From NCBI GenBank assembly GCA_012729395.1, contig JAAYDF010000197.1, positions 1-63,793 of the forward strand: 63,793 nt of DNA, written 5' to 3'. The translations under genes and the position numbers were made by a program. This document shows, piece by piece, positions 46,548 to 55,183 of the stretch. The notes under the pieces were generated by a model. That model was given only the letters and a program-made list of their open reading frames with translations, was not told where the DNA came from and made no database searches. Numbering within the stretch: position 1 is the stretch's first letter; the number at the start of each line of letters is the position of its first letter. This DNA comes from Phycisphaerae bacterium (GTDB lineage: Bacteria > Planctomycetota > Phycisphaerae > UBA1845 > PWPN01).

Positions 46548-48677
46548 TCATACAAATGAAAGAATTGCGCTCGCCACCGACGGCGGGGCCAGCTCGTAAT
46601 GCGAAGGCTCCATCGCCCAACTACCCCGCCCTTGCGTCAGGCTGCGAAGATCCGTCGCGTAGCCAAACATCTCCCGCAAAGGCACCAACGCGTCAATCAC
46701 ACGTTGATCGCCTCGCAACCGGGAATCCACGACCACGCCCCGCCGACGGGCCAGATCCCCGCTCACCGTGCCGAAGTATGGCTCGGGCATGACGATCTGG
46801 AGCTTCATGATCGGCTCCATGATCGCCGGCCTGGCGGCGCCGGCCGCCTTGTCGAAACATCGCCGGGCCGCCGCGTCGAAGGCCATCTCAGAACTCTCTA
46901 CCTCGTGCTCCCGGGCTCCGGTCAGCGTCACCTTCACGTTCATCAGCGGGTTGCCCGCCAGAGGTCCGCTCAACGCGGTATCGCGAATAGCGGCCTCGGC
47001 GGCTTCCAGGTACGCCCGCTGGATGGTCCCGGCAGCCACCTCGCTGACAAAGGCGATATGCTCCTCGCCTTCCTGCGGGGTGTGTGGCTCGACCCGCAGA
47101 CGCACGCGGGCGAAGTGGCCCCGCCCGCCGATCTGCCGCGTGAATTCCTCCTCCGCTTCGCCAACCGCACACACCGTCTCGCGATACGAGACCCGCGGCT
47201 TGCCTACCCGCACCTTCACGTGCAGATCCCGCCGCAGGCGATTAACCAGCACCTCCAGATGCAGCTCGCCCATGCCGCTGATCAGCATCTGCCCAGTCTC
47301 TTCATTGACTCGGTACTGGAACGTCGGATTCTCGCGGGCCAGCATGCCCAGGGCTTCCACCAGCTTGTCGCGATCGGCGGACGAGTCCGGCTCGATCGAC
47401 ATGCTGATCACCGTCTCCGGGAACTGGATCTGCTCGAGGATGACCGGGTGACGCGGGTCGCACAGCGTATCGCCGGTGAGCGATTCCTTGAGACCCAGCA
47501 CCGCCACGATATCGCCGGCCTGAGCCTGCTCCACCTGCTCGCGCTTCTTGGCGAAGATGCGGAACATGCGGCTGACGTTTTCCTTGCAGTCCCGGGCCGG
47601 GTTGTACACCCGGGAATTTCCCTTCAGCACGCCCGAGTAGACCCGGACAAAGTACAGGTCCATGGGCTTGTCGGCCACAATTTTGAAAACGTAGGCTACC
47701 AGCGGGGCGGCTGGGTCACACGGACAAGCGACCGGTTCCGCCTCGCCGACCACCTTGGGCACACGGGCTGCCGAGCGACCCCGAGCCTTGGTCACTCGCT
47801 CGTCGGCCTTGACACCCATGATCGGCGGCAAATCCAGGGGGCTGGGCAGATAATCAATCACCCCGTCCATCAGACGCTGCACCCCGATGTGATGCAGGGC
47901 CGACCCGCAGAAGACCGGCTGAAGCTGACCGGCGATCGTCGCCGCCCGCAACCCTGCCCGCAGTTCGTCCTCGGTCAGGGGCTGGTCGTGGATGAACTTG
48001 TCCATCAACGTCTCGCAGGTCTCGGCCACCTGCTCTTCCAGCCGGTGCCGCATACGCCGGGCGGTCTCCTCCAGCTCGATGGGGATGGGCCGCTCCTCGA
48101 ACTTCGCCCCAAGCTGGCTGGCCTCGTAGTAGACCGCCTTCATCGCGAGCAGGTCGATCAGGCCTTCGAAGAAGTTCTCCGCGCCGATCGGCACTTGTAC
48201 CGCGGCCGGATAGCCGCCGAGCCGTTCACGGATTGAGCGGAACGAGGCGGCGAAGTCCGCCCCCACCTTGTCCATCTTGTTGATGAAGCACATCCGCGGG
48301 ACGTGGTACTTCTCCGCCTGCCGCCAGACTGTCTCCGACTGGGCCTCGACCCCCTCCTTGGCATCGAAAACCGCCACCGCCCCATCCAGCACCCGGAGCG
48401 AGCGCTCGACCTCGGCCGTGAAATCCACGTGCCCGGGCGTGTCGATGAGCTGGATCAGGTGGTCCCGCCAAGGCACGGTGACCGCCGCCGAGTAGATGGT
48501 GATCCCCCGCTGCTGTTCTTCCTGGTCGAAGTCGGTGACCGCCGTGCCGTCGTCGACCCCACCCATGCGGTGGGTCCGCCCGGAGTAGAACAGCAAGTTC
48601 TCCGTCGTTGTGGTCTTGCCGGCGTCGATGTGGGCGGCAATCCCGATGTTGCGTACTTTGCGAAGGTCAAAACCCAC
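46548..48677 (-). CDS. elongation factor G, EF-G2/mitochondrial-EFG2-like
   Basis: The protein is 709 residues from the GTG at 48677. All five EF-G domains are present: G1 AHIDAGKTTTT, switch region RGITIYSAAV, G3 DTPGHVDF, G4 NKMD, and the C-terminal domains with GMGELHLEV and GRGHF. The segment DDGTAVTDF, instead of the usual VHDGAATMDW, resembles mitochondrial EFG2 and the spdEFG2 class rather than canonical EF-G. In mitochondria EFG2 recycles ribosomes and does not translocate. It lies upstream of the S10 run on the same strand, separated by that run's promoter. Subclass assignment is from memory of the family. Confidence 0.85.
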   Translation of the reverse strand: MGFDLRKVRNIGIAAHIDAGKTTTTENLLFYSGRTHRMGGVDDGTAVTDFDQEEQQRGITIYSAAVTVPWRDHLIQLIDTPGHVDFTAEVERSLRVLDGAVAVFDAKEGVEAQSETVWRQAEKYHVPRMCFINKMDKVGADFAASFRSIRERLGGYPAAVQVPIGAENFFEGLIDLLAMKAVYYEASQLGAKFEERPIPIELEETARRMRHRLEEQVAETCETLMDKFIHDQPLTEDELRAGLRAATIAGQLQPVFCGSALHHIGVQRLMDGVIDYLPSPLDLPPIMGVKADERVTKARGRSAARVPKVVGEAEPVACPCDPAAPLVAYVFKIVADKPMDLYFVRVYSGVLKGNSRVYNPARDCKENVSRMFRIFAKKREQVEQAQAGDIVAVLGLKESLTGDTLCDPRHPVILEQIQFPETVISMSIEPDSSADRDKLVEALGMLARENPTFQYRVNEETGQMLISGMGELHLEVLVNRLRRDLHVKVRVGKPRVSYRETVCAVGEAEEEFTRQIGGRGHFARVRLRVEPHTPQEGEEHIAFVSEVAAGTIQRAYLEAAEAAIRDTALSGPLAGNPLMNVKVTLTGAREHEVESSEMAFDAAARRCFDKAAGAARPAIMEPIMKLQIVMPEPYFGTVSGDLARRRGVVVDSRLRGDQRVIDALVPLREMFGYATDLRSLTQGRGSWAMEPSHYELAPPSVASAILSFV

Positions 48678-48770
48678 GGTCTGGCTCCCTGGTCACCCAA
48701 CAGAATCGGGGCAGGATACCCCAAGACACGCTTGGCGACCAGACCCGGCCGATTCTGTCTCGCGTCTCAT

Positions 48771-48838
48771 CAGAGCCGCGCCCGTAAGGAAGCGGTTCAT
48801 CATTCCCCGAACCGCCGCTCCCTCACGGTCGCGGCTCC
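48771..48838. repeat. dispersed palindromic repeat, copy 3
   Basis: GAGCCGCGCCCGTAAGGAAGCGGTTC and its imperfect inverse GAACCGCCGCTCCCTCACGG...GGCTC face each other around a 10-bp centre. The right arm matches the family at 1775 and 26980. No gene is supported between 48839 and 49255. Confidence 0.6.
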
Positions 48839-49256
48839 GCTTGACGCACCCGCACACGTTCTCGCTATCCGTGGGCGCCGACGTGAACGCCCGTCCCGTG
48901 TGCCGGTCTTCTGTAGACAGCGCGGATCGCTTGTAGACCATTGCTTCCGGGGGGCCATCCCAGCCGCGTCGGGGATGGTCGCGCAACGATCCAAGGCGTG
49001 CCAAGCATTCCTCCGCAGCCAAGCTCGTTCGCACCCGCATCCCTCCTTTGCCCCCAGCCGCCAACGCGTATCATGAACGTTCGCCTCCAGGGGGCCGGCA
49101 ACGCCGACAGATCGCCAGCCCGACAAACAATGAGGGCACGAAGAATGCCGCAAGACCCACGCAGCCCAAGGGCTGAGAACCTCCGCACACTACCTCGCTG
49201 GGCCCGAGTAGCTTTCGACCCATGCTGCGCCCGCCGCGTCTGATACGTTCCTCGAC

Positions 49257-49475
49257 GAAAGGCAAAGGGTTACGGAGAGTTCAGCGTCACAGGGGCGACC
49301 AATCGGGCGCCGTGGTTACTGCGGCGGATGTACGCGGTGTTCTTGGTGCGGGCCGCCGCGCGGCAGTGGTGGGCGCTGCAGTTCCAGTCGCCGCAGCACC
49401 GAACGTGAGACGAGCCTCTCGTCCCCCCACGCGAGTTGTTGTACGGGGTGCTGCCGTTCGGACCGAGTCAACCTG
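49257..49475 (-). pseudogene. remnant of an FGE/SUMF1-type C-terminal domain
   Basis: Translation of the minus strand over about 49280-49465 gives GPNGSTPYNNSRGG..., SSHVRCCGDWNCSAHHC, RAAARTKNTAYIRRSNHG and ARLVAP, ending in a stop at 49275-49277. This parallels SSPYSNPRG, HRVLRGGYW, CRVASRS and NNGGFRVV at the end of the intact FGE domain encoded at 50542-54408. A stop codon in frame just upstream and loss of the RVLRGGxW core mark it as a decayed fragment, not a gene. Confidence 0.65.
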
Positions 49476-49616
49476 TTGATGGATCTGCCCGGCGTATGTG
49501 TCTTACAGCAACAAGTTGCCTTGGTCCTGGCAACGGCCTCACGCTGAGCCGCCCGCCGCAAAAACGAACCCGGCCCGTTTTCTGCCTCGAACCCGGCCCG
49601 TTGTCTTCCTCTTTTT

Positions 49617-49680
49617 GAACAAGGAGGAAACGGAGCCAACAGAGGTGGATTTCTCTGTTGCCTCTGTTACCTCCTTGTTC
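49617..49680. repeat. 64-bp GxxExxY-flanking palindrome, copy 1
   Basis: The repeat begins GAACAAGGAGGAAACGGAG and ends ACCTCCTTGTTC, an inverted repeat. Copies 2 and 3 (50149, 50263) have the same length. Here it lies 42 bp past the stop of the nuclease-like gene. A pyrimidine-rich TCCTTTCTTCCTC-type tail follows, as it does after copies 2 and 3. Just before it, CGAACCCGGCCCGTT occurs twice (49566 and 49588). Confidence 0.85.
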
Positions 49681-49721
49681 CAATCCTTTCTTCCTCGTAT
49701 TGCCCATCAACTCGGCTCCTG

Positions 49722-50129
49722 TCATCTGTTAGCCCCAGGCAGCATCAGACGGACCACACCGTCGATCAGCTTGAGCTCATGGAAGTTGATGAGCAGCCCG
49801 ATCGGCACGTTCAGCAACTTCATGTAGCTCAGGAGCTGCGCCTGGTGGATCGGCAGCAGCTTCGGAGCCGCCTTCGCTTCGACCAGTACGCAGCCCTCGA
49901 CCAGGACATCGAACCGCAGGGGCTCCTCTCTGGTGAAGCCCTTGTATTCGATGATGACTGCCTTCTGGCTGACCCAGGCCAGGCCGCGCAGTTCGAGTTC
50001 CTTCAGCAGGCACCACTCATAGATGGACTCGATCAGGCCGGGGCCCTTGTCCCGATGAACTTCGATGGCCGCCCCGATAATCGATTCGGTCAGGCCTGAC
50101 GCTTCTTCATACAGCGGGTGCATGAACAC
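49722..50129 (-). CDS. GxxExxY-family protein (PD-(D/E)xK nuclease-like)
   Basis: The 135-residue protein has the name motif GLIESIYE (G-x2-E-x2-Y). The nuclease-like core follows: FDVLVEG (Asp), VLVEAKA (E-x-K) and AQLLSYMKLL (Gln/Tyr of motif IV). The end NVPIGLLINFHELKLIDGVVRL is family-typical. The family belongs to the PD-(D/E)xK superfamily, but activity is not established as far as I know. It is bracketed by three copies of a 64-bp palindrome (one downstream, two upstream). Its upstream neighbour on the same strand is the protease-FGE gene. Possible mobile or selfish unit; inference. Confidence 0.88.
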   Translation of the reverse strand: MFMHPLYEEASGLTESIIGAAIEVHRDKGPGLIESIYEWCLLKELELRGLAWVSQKAVIIEYKGFTREEPLRFDVLVEGCVLVEAKAAPKLLPIHQAQLLSYMKLLNVPIGLLINFHELKLIDGVVRLMLPGANR

Positions 50130-50148
50130 TGTCCCTAAGAGAGTTCTT

Positions 50149-50212
50149 GAACAAAGAGGAAACGGAGCAAACAGAGGCGCGTTTCTCCGTTACCTCTGTT
50201 GCCTCCTTGTTC
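50149..50212. repeat. 64-bp GxxExxY-flanking palindrome, copy 2
   Basis: Same length and arms as copy 1 (GAACAAAGAGGAAACGGAGC at the left, CCTCTGTTGCCTCCTTGTTC at the right). It lies 19 bp upstream of the GxxExxY start codon and could therefore influence its expression. Confidence 0.85.
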
Positions 50213-50262
50213 AAATTCTTCTTCCTTCCCAGCTCAAACCCGCTTCGCTCCAAGCCATTTTT

Positions 50263-50326
50263 GAACAAGGAGGAAACGGAGCAAACAGAGGTGGATTTCT
50301 CGGTTGCCCCAGTTACCTCCCTGTTC
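50263..50326. repeat. 64-bp GxxExxY-flanking palindrome, copy 3
   Basis: Same family, separated from copy 2 by 50 bp. The right arm has decayed (GCCCCAGTTACCTCCCTGTTC), while the left arm is intact. The copy is closer in its centre (GTGGATTTCTC) to copy 1 than to copy 2. Confidence 0.82.
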
Positions 50327-50541
50327 ACACCGCATTTCCTTCTTGGTTCTCCATGGCCAGACCCAGGACTGTATCAAGGATGGCACACGAACTTCTGCAT
50401 GTGGCGGATCAGCCACGACATGGAGTCGTAGGCATCCGCATTCACCCTCAGTTCCCGCGCCATGCAACCTTCTGTTCTTGCGCGGCCCCTCGCTTCGCTC
50501 GGGGCAAAGGGCAGAAGAACACAGGGCAAGGGGTAACACAA

Positions 50542-53500
50542 TCAGTCCACGCCGCCAACCGAACAAACCACCCGGAACCCGCCGTTGTTGTAGCGGTAGC
50601 CCGGGCTGCTGCCGCTGCGGCTCGCCACGCGGCAGCCGAAGGCGTAGAAGCCCCAGTAGCCGCCGCGCAGAACGCGATGCGTGCCACTCGCCGGCCCTCG
50701 CGGATTGCTGTACGGGCTGCTGCTGTAGTACGTGCCGCCGTACCAATCATTGCACCACTCCCACACGTTGCCGGCCATGTCGTACAGGCCGTAGCTGTTC
50801 GGCGCGAAGTACCCCCCCGGGCTGGTGTAGGGGAAGTCCCCAACTGCGAACGTCGGGTGATAGCCCCGTGTCGGACTGTCGTCGTAAGAGTAGTTGCTCG
50901 AAGAGTAGTAGTTCGCTCGGGCGTGCTGGATGGTGTCTTGGTCTGACCAGGGAAAGCGGCGACCACTCACGCCGCCCCGAGCCGCCTTCTCCCATTCGGC
51001 TTCGGTGGGCAGGCGGTAACCGCCGGCGGCGTAGTTGCAGTTCCAGGTGGCCAGATCGTAGCACATCGGCCGGCCTTCCATACCGCTGCGCCAGTTGGCG
51101 TAGGCCACCGAACCGTACCAGCTCACCTTAACCATCGGGTGGTTCTCTTTGCCTGCGGTGACGCCGAACGTGCTGCCGTCCCAGATGATCTGACTGTCCA
51201 AACTGCTCGTGACGGTGTCACAGTAAGCGGAATCGGTTTCGCTCCCAGCTTCATAAACAACACCCTCGATCACACTGATATGCCCGCCCTGCCTCCAAGC
51301 CCAGTTCAGCACATCGGCATACTGCTGGTTGGTCACCTCATAGCGGTCCACGTAGAAGGCGTCCACCCGGACGGCATGAACAGGAAGCTCTCGCTCGTCT
51401 GCCTCCCCCTCGTTGAACGTATCCCCCATCTGGAACTCGCCCGCTGGGATCATAACCATGTCTACCTGCGGGCAGACCGCCGTAGTGTTCAGCCGGTTGC
51501 GGACCTGGACCAAGTCGAAAATGTTGATCAGCCCGTCGGCATTGACGTCGGCACGGAAGTTGGCGGTCGTTACCGGTTGGTTCAGCTGGTTGCGGATCTG
51601 GACCAGGTCGAAGATATTTACGGCCGCATCGCCGTTGACGTCGCCGGACAGAACGCCGATGCGCACCCAGGTCTCGCTCTCCAAGCCGGTGACTCCCGAC
51701 ACGGCCAGTACCAGGCAGATGGCGTTCGGCACGTCGCTCAGCTCAACCGTGGCCTGCGTGCCAGCCACCAGGACCGCGTCCACGCTGCCCGCGGACGGCT
51801 GCACATGGACCCCGTCGGCCGACCCGCTGAAGGTCAGCAGCACCTGCGTCGGGCCGCCGACCCGCGGCTCGACTCCCGCGTCGCCGGAGATCGGCAAGGG
51901 CAAATCAACATCGAGCTCGCCCGCTGTCCCGTGGCTCTTGCGCGAGACCGCCCCCATCAGGAAGACCTCCTCGATACATTCCTGCTCTGCTTCGAGGCAG
52001 ATCTCGTCGGGCTCGCACGGCGGCACACCCACCCCACAGAAGCCATCCGCGCAAACCTCGGCACCGTTGCACCACACCCCGTCTCCGCAATCTTCGTCCA
52101 TCAGGCACTCGACGCACTCACCAGTCGCCGGGTCGCAGAAATCGTCGCCGCAGTCCACGGGGTTATTCTCACAAACCCCGCCCACGCAGGCGTCCGTGGT
52201 GCAGAGGTTCCCGTCGTCACAGTCGGCCTCGGACAGGCAGTAAGCGACGGTGACCACCAACGTGTCACTGGCTTGCAGTGCACTGTCGCTGGCCGTCAGA
52301 CGCAGAATGTAGTGTCCGACCGTGGAGAAGCTCGCCGTGGTCGCAACGTCTGCCGGATTCCCGAAAGTCACGGTACCCGGCCCGCTGGCCTTGGACCACA
52401 GGGTCGTGACGGTGCCGGGCGGGTTGGGGAGCCCGTCGTCGGTCACCGTGCCGGTCAGCGAGGCCCCGTTCGACAAGAGCACGGCCTGGTCCGGGCCGAC
52501 GTTGACGATCGGCGGCTGATTCTGCGGAGCCAGGATGAGTGTTCCCATCCGCGCGGTCACCGCATACGAATTCCAGGTGCCCGTGTCGCCACTGAACCAG
52601 TCCTTCAGGGTAAGCGTCCAGGTGCCGGCGGGGATCTCGCCCCAAAAGGCGTTGGTCGAGAAAGTCCAGTTGATGCCGTTAAAGGAGTCCGCCCCATTGC
52701 GGTGCATGAGCCGGCTGGTGATTCCGCTGGGTGAAGTCAGGTAGGCCTCGACATCTCCCCGCCAAGTGTGGCTGACGTTCAGGGTAACCAGCACTTCCTC
52801 AAGCGGTTGCGTGGCGCTGAGGTTGAACGTGCGCGAGACCCCGGTGGTGTCGTTGTCGGGGATCGCCGCACTAACGGAAACGGTACCGGTGGATTCGGTG
52901 GTCAGGGCGGTCACCCCGCTGTACAACGCGGCCTGCTGGGTCAACGCGTCAGCGTTGATGAGCCCGAAGCCGTAGTTCTGGTTGAACTTGAAGCCGGCCC
53001 CATTGGTCTTCCACCCGCCGTCGCTGAAGGCCGAGACATCGCTCGAATCAACCAAGGTGCTGGTGCGGACCAAGAGGTGCTTGGCGAACCGCACGTCGGC
53101 ATTGGGCTGTGCCTGCTTGACCAATGCCATCACCCCCGCAGCCAGCGGTGTAGCCGATGAGGTCCCGCCGAAGATGCTCGTGTAATCCGGGTCGGGGAAA
53201 GAATCGTCGCCGCCGTTATAGCCCGACGCTTCGCTCACGCGGTCGGTGGTGGTGATTCCAAACCCGCCGCTGGTGTTGGACGGAGCAGCCACGAAAACAC
53301 AGGCCCCCCAGTTGCTGTAACTGGAGAAGGTACCATTGCTACCGAAGGCGGCAACGCAGATGACATCGGGGCCGTTCTGGGTGTGTTTCTTGTTGGCGTC
53401 GCCATCGACGGCGTAGTCCACGTCGGATGTGAAACCGCCGCTGTCGTCCACGTCAATGTAGTACTCATGGTAGTCTCGCTCGTTACCGGCCGCAAAGCAG

Positions 53501-54408
53501 TGGATGGTGCCAGCACCCGCGGAGTTCTGCAGGGCGGCTACCTCCGCGGAGCTTGAGATGTATGGTATCGATATTCCGTAGCTGTGGTTCTTGATCTTGA
53601 TGTTCCTGTTCGCCCCATAGCTATGGTACTGGGTGGCGTCGACGAACATGGCCGTGGTCTGATCGACGAAGTCGATCCGCAGACCGGCCAGACTTGCGTA
53701 GGGTGCCGCCCCGGTCACTCCGACACCGTTGTTTCCGCGTGCCGCGGCCACACCCGCGACTGAGATACCGTGCTCATCATCACTGTGGACCGGGTTAGGA
53801 TCGCTGTCGCCTTGCCCGAAATCCCAACTGTCGGCGGCTACGTAATTGAGCGCAAGATCCGGGTGGGTAGTCTGGAAGGAGTCGTCCACGATACCGATCG
53901 TGACTCCACTGCCGGTGATGTCACGGTTCCATGCTCCCTGGACGCGGGCATCGCGGCCGGAGACATGTTCGTTGATGAGGTGCCACTGCCCCGGCCAACC
54001 GCTGGCGGGGGTGTTGCGGTGGAAGTAAGGATCGTTGGGCGTAAAGGCACACTTGACGTAACGTGTGCGTTCGTTGGCATAGGCCGCCACGACGCGGTTG
54101 TCCGCCTCGGTAGTCACGAGAGCGGCTTTCGCCGCCTGCGTCCCGCCAGCGACGAACACATAGGCGTCCGGATCACTACGCAAGCCGTACCGAACCGTCA
54201 ATCCATGCTGCTGGGCGAAGGTCTTGGCGTCCGTTCCCGGAGCCAGGAAGATCAGCAGTTCCGCCGTCTCGACAGTCTCAAGCGTCATCTCGGGTGGCGG
54301 GATCAGAGCCTCGCCGGCCATCATCTCTTTCTGGGCGAACGCAACCTCGCCGATCCCCAAAGCCCCCGCCAGCAGTGTGCTTAACCACGCGCTTCCGAAC
54401 CGTCCCAT
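50542..54408 (-). CDS. secreted subtilase with P-domain, dockerin and FGE domains
   Basis: The protein is 1288 residues from the ATG at 54408, preceded by GAGGAGGTG. Order: signal peptide (about 1-26, ending VAFAQ); pro-region; S8 peptidase with D175 (IVDDSF), H213 (DDEHGIS) and S417 (GGTSSATPL); proprotein-convertase P domain (about 500-615); PKD-like domain (VTDDGLP...); Cys-rich repeats (about 710-790); a dockerin-like pair (DVNGDAAVNIFDL and DVNADGLINIFDL, about 917-975); and a C-terminal FGE-sulfatase domain (about 983-1285: IPAGEFQMGD, GYRLPTEAEWEKAARGG, MAGNVWEW, HRVLRGGYW). Probably an extracellular protease. Whether the FGE part is enzymatic or a binding module is unclear. Confidence 0.9.
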   Translation of the reverse strand: MGRFGSAWLSTLLAGALGIGEVAFAQKEMMAGEALIPPPEMTLETVETAELLIFLAPGTDAKTFAQQHGLTVRYGLRSDPDAYVFVAGGTQAAKAALVTTEADNRVVAAYANERTRYVKCAFTPNDPYFHRNTPASGWPGQWHLINEHVSGRDARVQGAWNRDITGSGVTIGIVDDSFQTTHPDLALNYVAADSWDFGQGDSDPNPVHSDDEHGISVAGVAAARGNNGVGVTGAAPYASLAGLRIDFVDQTTAMFVDATQYHSYGANRNIKIKNHSYGISIPYISSSAEVAALQNSAGAGTIHCFAAGNERDYHEYYIDVDDSGGFTSDVDYAVDGDANKKHTQNGPDVICVAAFGSNGTFSSYSNWGACVFVAAPSNTSGGFGITTTDRVSEASGYNGGDDSFPDPDYTSIFGGTSSATPLAAGVMALVKQAQPNADVRFAKHLLVRTSTLVDSSDVSAFSDGGWKTNGAGFKFNQNYGFGLINADALTQQAALYSGVTALTTESTGTVSVSAAIPDNDTTGVSRTFNLSATQPLEEVLVTLNVSHTWRGDVEAYLTSPSGITSRLMHRNGADSFNGINWTFSTNAFWGEIPAGTWTLTLKDWFSGDTGTWNSYAVTARMGTLILAPQNQPPIVNVGPDQAVLLSNGASLTGTVTDDGLPNPPGTVTTLWSKASGPGTVTFGNPADVATTASFSTVGHYILRLTASDSALQASDTLVVTVAYCLSEADCDDGNLCTTDACVGGVCENNPVDCGDDFCDPATGECVECLMDEDCGDGVWCNGAEVCADGFCGVGVPPCEPDEICLEAEQECIEEVFLMGAVSRKSHGTAGELDVDLPLPISGDAGVEPRVGGPTQVLLTFSGSADGVHVQPSAGSVDAVLVAGTQATVELSDVPNAICLVLAVSGVTGLESETWVRIGVLSGDVNGDAAVNIFDLVQIRNQLNQPVTTANFRADVNADGLINIFDLVQVRNRLNTTAVCPQVDMVMIPAGEFQMGDTFNEGEADERELPVHAVRVDAFYVDRYEVTNQQYADVLNWAWRQGGHISVIEGVVYEAGSETDSAYCDTVTSSLDSQIIWDGSTFGVTAGKENHPMVKVSWYGSVAYANWRSGMEGRPMCYDLATWNCNYAAGGYRLPTEAEWEKAARGGVSGRRFPWSDQDTIQHARANYYSSSNYSYDDSPTRGYHPTFAVGDFPYTSPGGYFAPNSYGLYDMAGNVWEWCNDWYGGTYYSSSPYSNPRGPASGTHRVLRGGYWGFYAFGCRVASRSGSSPGYRYNNGGFRVVCSVGGVD

Positions 54409-54489
54409 GTGAGCACCTCCTCGTTGAGTTGACCATCTCGCGTAACGTGTCACGCCGTCTGCGTACAACACACCCCGACATCCCATGAC

Positions 54490-55183
54490 GGAAGTACAGC
54501 CCCAAACATCCCGAAGCCAGCACCTGAAAACTCAGCACGAACGCGTTCCAGTCATGCAGGCCCGGGGACCAACATGCGTTATCTACCTTGATTGCAGGGC
54601 CAAAAGAGAAGCCTCCGTTCCCCTTCCCGGGCTGGCTACGAACGAATGCCCGCATCGGTCTGCCCTGCGGATCCAAAAGCATGAACAAGGACCCGCGATC
54701 AACGAAACGTAGGCGTCTTGGTGATGCTGCTTCCCGTGCCGAGGTGCGGGGAAGGGTTACTTCCCAATCTTTCCCGGCTGCCCGTGCAGGCAGCAGAAAG
54801 CTCCTTTCCGCCTAGCCCAGTGGCACAACCCCACCCGAGTGCCACACTTGCCGCACCGGTCAGAAATCCACCGCGCTCCGAATACCGCCCTTCCCGGCAT
54901 GCAATCGGAAGACTTGAGCCGGCTGCTCTGATACCAACATTCTTGCAGGGTAACCGAACTCCCCTTCCCACGCAAGAAGATTTCCAGGTATTATGGAGAC
55001 TGGCGGCGGTACTCGTATCGAGGGTACCTGCTTGGCAGGCGCTCCCGCAGTCACTCCGTTCGGGACCGGAATCTCTCTTGGTTTCGATCCTTCCCGTGCC
55101 TCCCAGTCCCGATGGCCGGTTACCGTGTCGGCGTTCCCACTGGGCACCGCCTGCCGCCCTCGTCCTCCGACACTGACCTTGAG
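54490..55183. other. gene-free spacer
   Basis: No frame with protein character is visible in about 700 bp. Several TTCCCGG/CTTCCC motifs recur (54627, 54766, 54888), but I see no clear hairpin array, promoter or RNA. Confidence 0.5.
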
